The position numbers were made by a program, and so were the translations under genes. The notes beneath the pieces were generated by a model that had not been told where the DNA came from, searched no databases, and worked only from the letters and a program-made list of their open reading frames with translations. Below are positions 46,370 through 54,406 of a stretch of DNA of 64,000 nucleotides, piece by piece. The stretch comes from Pseudoflavonifractor intestinihominis (GTDB lineage: Bacteria; Bacillota; Clostridia; Oscillospirales; Oscillospiraceae). The first letter of the stretch is position 1, and each line of letters opens with the position of its first letter. The stretch is from NCBI RefSeq assembly GCF_040096055.1, contig NZ_JBBMFK010000014.1:28960-92959 (forward strand). The letters run 5' to 3'.

Positions 46370-49300
46370 TACAGTCATCAGGCTGCTGCTCTTTCTCCTG
46401 TGCCTGCTCCCCTTCCTGCTGCTGGCCCTGTTCAACGCAAAGGCCAACCTGAAGCGGCAGTTCCGGGACAGGCAGTTCCCCATGCCCCTGCTGGCCCTGC
46501 TGTACTGCGGGCTGCTGCTGATCCTGCTGGACCGGATCACCCCTTTCCTGGTGTGGCTGGTGGGGCAGGTCCCCGCTCTGCTGATGGCCGCAGGGAATGA
46601 GATCTCCCAGTGGTTTGACGGCGCTCTGAGCTGGCTGGGCGGCGGCCTGCACAGCCTGGGCCAGGCGCTGGAGTCCCTGCTGGCCCGGACCGACGGGGCC
46701 TATGTGGGCCTGTTTGCCGGCAGTGCCTTCTTCATGTTGGCCCACATCATACTCAAGCGGATCCTGATCTCCATCTTCCAGGTCCTGTTCCGGTCGGGCG
46801 GAGAGGTCCACGACTTCTGTGTGGAGCCCTTTTACGAGAAGGACGAGGAGAGCGGCTTCTGGTGCGTCCGTCCCCACTGCGGCCAGGCCCGCACCTTCCT
46901 GCGCACCATGTACGCCGCGGCCCTGGTGCTCTCGGCGGCCCTGGTGCTCTTCTCCTGCGAATTGTACCGGGCCGGGCTGCTGTCTGCCCCCTTCTACCCC
47001 GTGTTCGGCGTGCTGGTCCTGGGCGAGGTCTACTTCTCTGTTGACGGCCTGACCCGCAGGGAAGTGCGGGAGCGCCTCACCGGCGAAAAGGACGACGCCA
47101 GCAGCATCCGCAATTACGTGCCCCTGCGGCAGGTGCTCTCCAGCCTGTTCGGCGACAAGCTGGGGGCGGAGCGCACAACGGTGGACAACGGTCTGTTCGG
47201 CGCCCGCACCCACGACGAGCTGCTCCACGCCCTGGAGGAGAGCGACGACACCAAGGTGGAGGCTTACGGCCGCTTCATGCGCCTGAAGATGAAGAGCGGC
47301 TTCCAGCTGGACCACAACTACCTGGCCTCTGGTCTGGAGCTGCTCCAGGGCCGGAGCATCCTGTTCAACAACCCCTTTTATTACGACCTGATCCCCTACA
47401 TCTTCTACCCCATGAACCGGGTCATGCTGCGCCGCAGAAAAGTGCTCATCGTCCTGGGACGGCATGACGTGGAGGAGGACGCGGCCGCCTGGTGCGGCGC
47501 AGGTCTGACCGCTGTGACCAATATCCCCGGCATGTGGACCATCGGGGTCCTCACCAGCGCCCCCCAGGAGCTGGACGTGGGCATTGTCAGCCGCTCCAGC
47601 GTCCACGACCTGGCCCTCCACGAGGCCAACGAGGACTTTTTCCGGCAGGTGGAGTTTGTGGTGGTCATGGAGCCCTCCAAGCTGGTGACCACAGCCCAGA
47701 TCGGCCTCAACTCCATTGTCCGCCGCTGCGGCGAGGAGGGCCGGCGGCCCACCTTCTGCTCCATGGACAAGAACTGCGACGGCCTGCTGGACACCCTGTC
47801 CCACCTGCTGCTGACCAGCCTCACGGAGGTCTCCGCCACGGAACACCACCGGGGCGTCTCCTCCTACATGTGCTGGGAGGCCGACGGCGACCACCTCCAG
47901 CACCGCCTGCTGCCCAACCTCTCCCGCTATCTGGGCCTGGGCACCGAGCTCTCCTTTACCGCGCTGAAAAATCAGGTCTCCCAGACCCAGTGGTATGGCG
48001 GCGAGGCATTCCCTGTGGTGGATATGCACTGGATCGCCAAGCAGTACTACTACGACCTGCTCCACTACGCCGACCTGCCCACCACCCAGGACACCATGGA
48101 CGCCTGCTTCCAGGTCTCCCCCAACCTGTGGAACGCCCGGCGGCTGCCCAACCAGTTCCTCACCGTGGAGGACGAGTCCTGCAACATGTTTGAGATGAAG
48201 CGGGTCTTCTCCACCCGCTCGGAGAATCAGGGCTTTGTCAACATCCTCTCCCCCGAGTACCTGCTCCGGGACTATATGGAGGACAACGACGGCATCTTCA
48301 GCGCCGACCCCAAGGCCATCCCCTGCATCGTGGCCGACTACGCCCCCACCCCCCGGAACGTGATCCTCCGGCTGTGCCTGCGGATGAGCGCCGGTATGGT
48401 CAGCACGTCCGAGATCCGCCGGGAGCTGATGCTGGCCGACCTGGAACACGAGGTCCTGCCCGACAGCCTGTGGGACGGCATCTGCCGGTGCTGCCGGGGC
48501 GGGGGCAGTCTCCGGCCCGGCAGGGAGGGCCGGCTCACGCTGGTCTTCCCCCGGGGAACGGGCGAGGCAGTATTCGGTCCGGAGGTCCTGTGCGCCCGAA
48601 AGAAGTTCTCCATGGACACCGGCCGGATGGAGACCTTTTACTCCATCACCGACCCGGCTTTTATCTCCCTGCTCCTGGGCGACCTGCAGAACGCGGGCTA
48701 CATCGCCGAGGATGAGCGGGGCGCCCGGCAGTATCTGGGCACGGAACTGCGGGGGCATGTGTTCCAGAAGTACCTGCCCGGCCAGTTCTTTACCTTTGGC
48801 GGCAAGTATTACGAGATGCTCCGGGTCACCAGCAGCGGCCAGGTCCTGGTCCGCCGCGCCGCCGACCACATCTCCGGCCGCCCCGCCTACCGCCAGCTCC
48901 GCACCTACCGCATCTCCAACCTGACCGACTCCCAGACCATGGGCGACCGGATGGACATTGCAGGCCTCCACATCACCAAGCAGTACGCCGACATCTCCGT
49001 GGAGACCCCCGGATACTGGAAATTGAGCGGATACAGCCGCTTCGCCTCGGGCAGCACGGTCTCCGTCAACGGCGTGCCCCAGCGGCGCTACCACGCCAAA
49101 CAGCTGCTGCGCATCGACCTGCCCGACCGGGATGACCTGCTCACCGACAAGGTCTGCGGTACAGTGGCCCTCCTGTTCAACGAGGTTTTCCGCACGCTCT
49201 TCGCGGAGAACCAGCCCTATATCGCCGCCGTGGTCCCCGGCCAGGCCCAGGCCCCCGTGACCTACAGCCTCCACGTGGAGGGCAAACCGCCCCAGGGCAG

Positions 49301-50663
49301 CCGCTCCATTTATATCATCGAGGACAGCCAGTTGGATCTGGGCCTCCTGGTGGCGGTGCAGCGGAACCTGGACAGGATCTTCTCCATCATCTGCGACTAT
49401 CTGGACTGGCATACCGCCGCTCTGGAGGCCAGTCTCAACCCGCCGCCCCAGCCTCAGCCCCAGCCCGCCCCGCCGGAGCCCCAGCCCCAGGCGGAGAAAC
49501 CCGCCTCCTTCTGGAAGCGGCTCAGGGACAAGATCGCCGGCTTCTTCACCCGGCTGTTCCGCCGCAAGCCCAAGGAGCAGGAGGAGCCCGGGCCGGACTC
49601 CGGGGAGGTCCCGGAGCAGGCCCCTGTGGCCGCGCCTGAGCCGGCGCCCCAGCAGGAACCTGAGGCCGCCCCTGTGCCGACGGCGGAGCAGCCTCAGGAG
49701 CAGGCCGAAGCGCCCGATTCCCGGCGGGAGGAAGAGGAGCCTGTGGCCCACCTCAGCTCGTCCGCATCCTTCTCCTTCGAGCCCGACCAGGCCAGGGCGG
49801 AGAGCGGCTCTCGCCTGGAGCGCAAGCCCTATCACCTGCGCTACTATCTGCTCTACGGCGGCACTCAGGTGCCTGAGCAGCTGGATGTGGACGGCACGCT
49901 GGACTTTCTCCGGGCGCTGGGCTTTGGCGGCAGCGGCCTCAAGCAGGCCCGGGACGGCCGGGATACCGCCGAACAGATCAAGTCCGGCAGAATGACCGAC
50001 CTGGCCGGCGCCCGGCGCTGCGACTTCTGCGGCGCCATTCTGACGGGCACGGAGTACGAGGTCCTGGCCGACGGCCGGGAGCGGTGCATGCCGTGCAGCA
50101 AAACCGCGGTAAAGACCGAAGAGGAGTTCCGGGAGATCTACCGCACCGTTGTGGAGAACCTGAACGTGTTCTTCGGCGTAACCATCTCCGCGCCAGTCCG
50201 TGTGGAGATGGTCAACGCCAAAAAGCTCCACCGGCGGCTGGGCAAGCGCTTTGTGCCCACCGGCGATTTTGACGGCCGGGTGTTGGGCGTGGCCATCCGG
50301 AGCAAGGACGGCTACTCCATCCTGGTGGAAAACGGCGCGCCCCGGATGCAGTCCACCATGACCATCGCCCACGAGCTCATCCACATCTGGCAGTACCTGA
50401 ACTGGGACCAGAAGGAGATCCTCCGTCTCTACGGAAAGGACCGGCAGCTGGAGATCTACGAGGGTATGGCCAAATGGGGCGAGATCCAGTACATCTATCT
50501 GATCGGGGAGCCCGAGGCCGCCAGACGGGAGGAGCTGAACACCCTCATGCGGGATGATGCCTACGGCAGCGGCTTCCGGCAGTACGTGGAGCGGTATCCC
50601 CTCTCCACGGAGATCCAGCTGAAGGGAGAGACGCCCTTCCTGGACAAGCACCGGCCGCTCTAA
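46362..50663 (+). CDS. Polytopic protein with C-terminal zinc ribbon and DA1-like metallopeptidase
   Basis: A 1433-residue protein. Five to six hydrophobic segments lie in the first ~230 residues. Residues ~240-1000 are a large soluble region. Part of it (~400-480, with VGIVSRSSVHDLAL then FFRQVEFVVVMEPSKL) has the spacing of a superfamily-2 helicase core but lacks the DExx residues. A Pro/Gln/Glu-rich linker (~1025-1130) follows. The C-terminus has four zinc cysteines (1220, 1223, 1242, 1245) in CDFC and CMPC, then ILVENGAPRM and HELIH (1337-1341), then YEGMAKW with Glu1367 as a third ligand. This order matches LIM plus DA1-type peptidases. It is coupled to the upstream gene by an 8-bp overlap. 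Function is inferred to be regulated proteolysis at the membrane. Confidence 0.83.
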   Translation: MIDTVIRLLLFLLCLLPFLLLALFNAKANLKRQFRDRQFPMPLLALLYCGLLLILLDRITPFLVWLVGQVPALLMAAGNEISQWFDGALSWLGGGLHSLGQALESLLARTDGAYVGLFAGSAFFMLAHIILKRILISIFQVLFRSGGEVHDFCVEPFYEKDEESGFWCVRPHCGQARTFLRTMYAAALVLSAALVLFSCELYRAGLLSAPFYPVFGVLVLGEVYFSVDGLTRREVRERLTGEKDDASSIRNYVPLRQVLSSLFGDKLGAERTTVDNGLFGARTHDELLHALEESDDTKVEAYGRFMRLKMKSGFQLDHNYLASGLELLQGRSILFNNPFYYDLIPYIFYPMNRVMLRRRKVLIVLGRHDVEEDAAAWCGAGLTAVTNIPGMWTIGVLTSAPQELDVGIVSRSSVHDLALHEANEDFFRQVEFVVVMEPSKLVTTAQIGLNSIVRRCGEEGRRPTFCSMDKNCDGLLDTLSHLLLTSLTEVSATEHHRGVSSYMCWEADGDHLQHRLLPNLSRYLGLGTELSFTALKNQVSQTQWYGGEAFPVVDMHWIAKQYYYDLLHYADLPTTQDTMDACFQVSPNLWNARRLPNQFLTVEDESCNMFEMKRVFSTRSENQGFVNILSPEYLLRDYMEDNDGIFSADPKAIPCIVADYAPTPRNVILRLCLRMSAGMVSTSEIRRELMLADLEHEVLPDSLWDGICRCCRGGGSLRPGREGRLTLVFPRGTGEAVFGPEVLCARKKFSMDTGRMETFYSITDPAFISLLLGDLQNAGYIAEDERGARQYLGTELRGHVFQKYLPGQFFTFGGKYYEMLRVTSSGQVLVRRAADHISGRPAYRQLRTYRISNLTDSQTMGDRMDIAGLHITKQYADISVETPGYWKLSGYSRFASGSTVSVNGVPQRRYHAKQLLRIDLPDRDDLLTDKVCGTVALLFNEVFRTLFAENQPYIAAVVPGQAQAPVTYSLHVEGKPPQGSRSIYIIEDSQLDLGLLVAVQRNLDRIFSIICDYLDWHTAALEASLNPPPQPQPQPAPPEPQPQAEKPASFWKRLRDKIAGFFTRLFRRKPKEQEEPGPDSGEVPEQAPVAAPEPAPQQEPEAAPVPTAEQPQEQAEAPDSRREEEEPVAHLSSSASFSFEPDQARAESGSRLERKPYHLRYYLLYGGTQVPEQLDVDGTLDFLRALGFGGSGLKQARDGRDTAEQIKSGRMTDLAGARRCDFCGAILTGTEYEVLADGRERCMPCSKTAVKTEEEFREIYRTVVENLNVFFGVTISAPVRVEMVNAKKLHRRLGKRFVPTGDFDGRVLGVAIRSKDGYSILVENGAPRMQSTMTIAHELIHIWQYLNWDQKEILRLYGKDRQLEIYEGMAKWGEIQYIYLIGEPEAARREELNTLMRDDAYGSGFRQYVERYPLSTEIQLKGETPFLDKHRPL

Positions 50664-50722
50664 CCCCCGCGTCCGCCCAAAAACCGCCCGGGAACCCACC
50701 ACAACAGGAGGAAAACCGTCCT

Positions 50723-51178
50723 ATGAGACAGAAAATGATCCGTCTGGCCGCTCTGGCCGCGGCCGCCGTCCTGACCCTCTGCCTGCTGAGCGGCTGCGCC
50801 TCGTCGGGCGTGAAGAACACCCTCTCCCGGTTTGAGGCCGCCTGTCAGAACCTGGATATGGAGGAGATGCTGGCCTGTGTGGACCCCACCGTCTCGGGCC
50901 CCATCCTCAGCGCCATGGAGCTGCTGGGGATCGAGGACACCAGCGACACCCTGGACCGGCTGGTGGCCGCGCTGGGCCTGTTCGGCGACGCGGGGCAGCG
51001 GACCGAGGAACTGCTCCAGTCCATCCGTATCACCCCCCGCTCCTACGACTTCAACAGCGCAAAGGACAGCTGCACGGTGGACGCCGACTTCAGCTGGGAC
51101 GGCAGCGAGGCCCAGCCCGTGACCATCCGTATGGTCCTCAAGGAGGACGTCTGGTATATTTCCGGGCTCTCCCTCTGA
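50723..51178 (+). CDS. Small lipoprotein, last gene of the tubulin/VWA operon
   Basis: A 151-residue protein. Lipoprotein signal LCLLSGC, then a ~120-residue domain (NTLSRFEAACQNLDMEEMLACVDP...DFSWDGSEAQPVTIRMVLKEDVWYISGLSL) whose pattern resembles the NTF2/DUF4878-like folds of small lipoproteins, though this is uncertain. It should be anchored outside the membrane. It follows the DA1-like gene by 59 bp and precedes a terminator. Confidence 0.8.
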   Translation: MRQKMIRLAALAAAAVLTLCLLSGCASSGVKNTLSRFEAACQNLDMEEMLACVDPTVSGPILSAMELLGIEDTSDTLDRLVAALGLFGDAGQRTEELLQSIRITPRSYDFNSAKDSCTVDADFSWDGSEAQPVTIRMVLKEDVWYISGLSL

Positions 51179-51198
51179 GCCCTTCCCCCGAGACACAA

Positions 51199-51243
51199 AA
51201 CAGGGGCGCCGCCGCTTGCGCGGCAGCGCCCCTGTTCTCTTTT
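51199..51243. terminator. Bidirectional terminator
   Basis: AACAGGGGCGC...GCGCCCCTGTT stem with an inner GCCGC/GCGGC stem, then TCTCTTTTT. It ends the tubulin/VWA operon and the convergent hsp20. Confidence 0.9.
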
Positions 51244-51250
51244 TACCGGA

Positions 51251-51694
51251 TTACCCGATGGCAATCGTGGAGCTCTTGGGCAGCTCCTGCTTGCCCTGCT
51301 TGGGCATGGACAGCTTCAGGATGCCGTCCTCATACTTGGCGGACACATCCTCGGGCTTCACATCGCCCACGTAGAAGCTCCGGCTGCATGCGCCGGCGTA
51401 GCGCTCCTGACGGATGTACTTGCCCTTCTTGTCGCTCTCGTCCTTATCCAGGCCCTTGGCGGCGCTGACGGTCAGGTAGCCATCCTTCAGGTCCACGTTG
51501 ATCTCATCCTTCTTGAAGCCGGGCAGGTCGATGTCCACCTCGTAGGTGTTCTCGGTCTCCCGCACATCGGTCTTCATCAGGTTCTTGGCGTGCTTGCCAT
51601 ACAGAGGGCTGCGGCCGTTCCACACGGGGAACATACCGAAGTCATCATCAAAGAAATCATCAAACAGGTTCTCACCAAAAATGCTGGGCAACAT
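51251..51694 (-). CDS. hsp20: Hsp20/alpha-crystallin family small heat shock protein
   Basis: A 147-residue protein. N-terminus MLPSIFGENLFDDFFDD is typical of clostridial Hsp20. The alpha-crystallin domain includes YEVDIDLPGFKKDEINVDLKDGYLTVSA and the late GILKLSMPK. A C-terminal I-x-I-like motif is seen as IAI. It is a holdase chaperone that keeps unfolded proteins soluble. A degenerate CIRCE overlaps its promoter, suggesting HrcA control. Confidence 0.95.
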   Translation of the reverse strand: MLPSIFGENLFDDFFDDDFGMFPVWNGRSPLYGKHAKNLMKTDVRETENTYEVDIDLPGFKKDEINVDLKDGYLTVSAAKGLDKDESDKKGKYIRQERYAGACSRSFYVGDVKPEDVSAKYEDGILKLSMPKQGKQELPKSSTIAIG

Positions 51695-51773
51695 AAGTCA
51701 TTCCTCCATTCGTATCACTTATTCTTTGCCCTGCGGGGAGGAACCTTTTGGGCTCCTCTCTTGGAACAACTAT

Positions 51774-51802
51774 GTTATAGCACCACGGTTTAGCGCTGTC
51801 AA
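51774..51802 (-). promoter_or_regulatory. Promoter of hsp20
   Basis: Minus-strand TTGACA, 17-bp spacer, TATAAC. Confidence 0.85.
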
Positions 51803-51816
51803 TAGGAGACTGCTAA
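51790..51816 (-). promoter_or_regulatory. Degenerate CIRCE element (HrcA operator)
   Basis: TTAGCAGTC, exactly 9 bp, CAGCGCTAA. It matches the CIRCE consensus TTAGCACTC-N9-GAGTGCTAA at 15 of 18 arm positions and overlaps the -35 of hsp20. Confidence 0.65.
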
Positions 51817-51991
51817 CGTTTACAAAGGATATCATGTTTGTTCATAAAATATGCGATTTCTCCCGCCGGGCCCAAGGAGGGTATAGGCTCCGATAATTCC
51901 GCACAGCGTTAAAAGCTCTCCCTCGATATGGCGGCGTTGACCGGGCCGTCCGTTCCCCCTCCAGTCCCCCGCAGCCCCGGCCTTTCGCTGT

Positions 51992-52020
51992 TTGCAATCC
52001 GCCCCCTTCCCTGATATAAT
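51992..52020 (+). promoter_or_regulatory. Promoter upstream of the LysR gene
   Basis: TTGCAA, 17-bp spacer, TATAAT. The leader to the LysR gene would be ~230 nt, GC-rich and able to form hairpins (for example CCCATAAGTGGG near 52115). No known riboswitch was recognised. Bases 51820-51991 hold nothing supportable. Confidence 0.65.
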
Positions 52021-52256
52021 TTTTATAAAATCCACCGGGCGTGGAGCGCGCCTGTAAAATGCAGGGGCCTCATTGTTGCAGAATACAGACCGACTCATAC
52101 CGGATCTGCATGGTTCCCCATAAGTGGGCCCGTCCGCTCCGGGCTTCGCGCCGAAGGGGCGCAGACCAGGGGGCTCCGGTCCGGACGCGCCTCCTGCGGC
52201 CCCGTCCGCCCTGTGGAACGGCGTGATATGCAATGAATATTCAGAGGTGATGTGTG

Positions 52257-53135
52257 ATGACAATTGAAATGCTCCAATATTTCATCTGCACAGCTTCTTA
52301 TGAGCACTTCTCCCGGGCGGCCCAGCACCTGTTTATCTCCCAGCCCAATCTGAGCTGGCAGATCGCCAAGCTGGAGGAGGAAGTGGGGTGCAAGCTCTTT
52401 GTCCACCAGGGGCGGGGAGTCAAGCTGACGGACGCGGGAAAATATTTTTATGAGGCCGTAAAAAACGTACCGGACCTGGTCGCCGCCGCCTGCGAGGGCG
52501 CAAAAGCCAGAGCGCAGCAGCTCGACAGCATCTCCATCGGCATACTGGAGGGACAGCTTCTGAACAACGCCCTGGCCGTCATTCAAAGCCAGTACCCCTC
52601 CGTCCGGTTCAGAATCGAGAAGAGCAGCTTCCGTAGCCTCCGCAACGGGCTGCAGAACGGCCTGTACGACATCATCATCACGCTCACGTTCGACGTCTCG
52701 GAAATGAAGGACATCACCTGCCTCACCATGCCCTCGGGAAACAGCGTCATCGCCATCAACCGCTTCAATCCCAAAGCGTCGGCCTGTATGGACGTCCTGA
52801 AGGGGCTGGAGGAGGAGACGCTCCTTGTCATCTCCCCCGAGGAGTCCCCCATTGGGTACAGGCACACCATGCAGATGTGCCGGGACTTGAATATCCCCCC
52901 CAGCCGCATCCAATACGCGTTTTCCATTGAGGAGCTGCTTCTGGGCGTGGAGACAAACGCCGGATATGCTTTTGTTGACAACACCATCCAGTTGCAGCAA
53001 GATCCCAACATCTTCTTTCTCCCCATTGGGGAAGGCGTGGGCAACGGGATCTGCGTTGCATATAAAAACAGTTCTGCCAGCAAGCTGATCCAGGAGATCG
53101 CAGACGACATGTCCAGATTCTTGACAAAAGCATAG
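52257..53135 (+). CDS. LysR family transcriptional regulator
   Basis: A 292-residue protein. N-terminal winged helix: MLQYFICTASYEHFSRAAQHLFISQPNLSWQIAKLEEEVGCKLFVHQGRGVKLTDAGKYF. The C-terminal effector domain begins ISIGILEGQLL. It reads in the same direction as the alcohol dehydrogenase, flavin reductase and MFS genes that follow and probably activates them in response to their substrate. ATG at 52257 is chosen over the adjacent GTG by its spacing to GAGGTGA. Confidence 0.93.
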   Translation: MTIEMLQYFICTASYEHFSRAAQHLFISQPNLSWQIAKLEEEVGCKLFVHQGRGVKLTDAGKYFYEAVKNVPDLVAAACEGAKARAQQLDSISIGILEGQLLNNALAVIQSQYPSVRFRIEKSSFRSLRNGLQNGLYDIIITLTFDVSEMKDITCLTMPSGNSVIAINRFNPKASACMDVLKGLEEETLLVISPEESPIGYRHTMQMCRDLNIPPSRIQYAFSIEELLLGVETNAGYAFVDNTIQLQQDPNIFFLPIGEGVGNGICVAYKNSSASKLIQEIADDMSRFLTKA

Positions 53136-53149
53136 TGTCCCCCCGAGGG

Positions 53150-53182
53150 TTGCCGCACCTGCGCAAGGTGCGGCAATTTTTT
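53150..53182 (+). terminator. Terminator after the LysR gene
   Basis: TTGCCGCACCT with its complement, then TTTTTTG. Confidence 0.9.
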
Positions 53183-53200
53183 GTTCCCCGCGCCTGATCT

Positions 53201-53235
53201 ATTCCGTTTTTACATGGATGGCCGCCATACGGAAT
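53201..53235. promoter_or_regulatory. Candidate LysR operator
   Basis: ATTCCG at 53201-53206 and CGGAAT at 53230-53235, separated by 23 bp, about 65 bp before the dehydrogenase gene. LysR binding is a guess from position and dyad symmetry. Confidence 0.35.
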
Positions 53236-53298
53236 TGGACATCCCGCCGGAAATATGGAAAGCTATTGTTATCCAATTAACGAAAGGAGTCCCCCCCT

Positions 53299-54361
53299 AT
53301 GAAATGCGCGGTCTTTACCGGAAAGCAGGAGATGACCATCGAGGAACGCCCTATTCCTGTCCCCGGTCCCGGTCAGATGGTGGTCAAGATCAACTACTGC
53401 GGCATCTGCGGCACTGATGTGGAGGCCTTTAACCACTGCACCGGCACTCCTCCGGCTCCTCCCATTGTCCTTGGCCATGAAAACGTCGGCACCATCTATG
53501 CCATCGGCCCGGACGTCAAGGGCGATTTCAAGGTGGGCGACCGGGTGCTGTGCGGTCCCCCCAAGGCCTGCCCTGAAATGTGCCCCGAGTGCCAGCGCGG
53601 ACTCACCAACCTGTGCCTGAACGGCTTCCCCCGCACAAACGGCATCGGCGGCCCCGACGGCGGCTATTCCCAGTACATGCTGGTGTGCCATGCCAACAAT
53701 ACCATCATCGTCAAGGTGCCGGAGGGCGTGGACCTGAAGGACGCCGTGCTTTTTGACGTGATCTGTGTCTCCCTCCACGCCATCCGGAAATCCAAGTTCC
53801 GCATGGGCGACAATGTGGTCGTAAGCGGCACCGGCCCCATCGGCCTGGCCGCCATCCAGCTGCTGAAGGCCGCGGGCGCCGGCAAGATCGTGGCCCTGGG
53901 TACCAATCCCGCCAAGTGGCCGCTGCTCCAGGAATATGGCGCCGACTATTTCGTCAATGCCAAAGAGCTCACCGGCGACGACCTGCGCAACGAGGTCCAA
54001 AAAGTGCCTGGGCGGCCAGCTGGCCCACGTGGGATACGAGTGCGCCGGCAATTCTTCCTCCATCGCAAATCTGGTCTACTCCTGCGTGAAGCCCGGCGGC
54101 CAGGTCATGATCGCCGGCTCCTCCATGGAGCCCATGCCCGTGGTCCCCGGCCGCTACCAGATCACGGAGATCGACATCGATATGTCCTTCATCTACACGG
54201 AAGATGAGGTGGAGATGTATCTGACCCTGCTGGCGGGCAACAAGATCAGGTTCCCCAAGATGGTGACTTCCGTGGTGAGCCTGGAGGACTGCGCCGAAAA
54301 GGGGCTCCTGCCCGAGGGCAGACGGGGCCAGATCAAGATCTTGATCGATCCTTCGCTCTAA
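53299..54361 (+). pseudogene. Zinc-type alcohol dehydrogenase (MDR family) with a frameshift
   Basis: About 350 residues if repaired. Bases 53299 to ~54003 encode the first 235: catalytic zinc region YCGICGTDVEAF, GHENVG, structural zinc CPEMCPECQRGLTNLC, and NAD-binding VVSGTGPIGLAAIQLL. At the A-run 53999-54003 the frame moves by one base. The rest (CLGGQLAHVGYECAGNSSSIANLV to ILIDPSL) is in the next frame through 54361. Removing one A gives VQKCLGGQL and a normal protein. It may be a true loss, a sequencing error in the homopolymer, or slippage. An AAAGGAG site precedes the ATG. Related to sorbitol/threonine dehydrogenases. Confidence 0.85.
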
Positions 54362-54406
54362 ATTAAGAGATACGTGTTCTTAATAACAGGAGAAAGGAAT
54401 TTGGAT

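Noticed and set aside
52021..52256. Riboswitch in the LysR leader
   Set aside because: Leader is long and GC-rich with hairpins, but no known riboswitch core was recognised.
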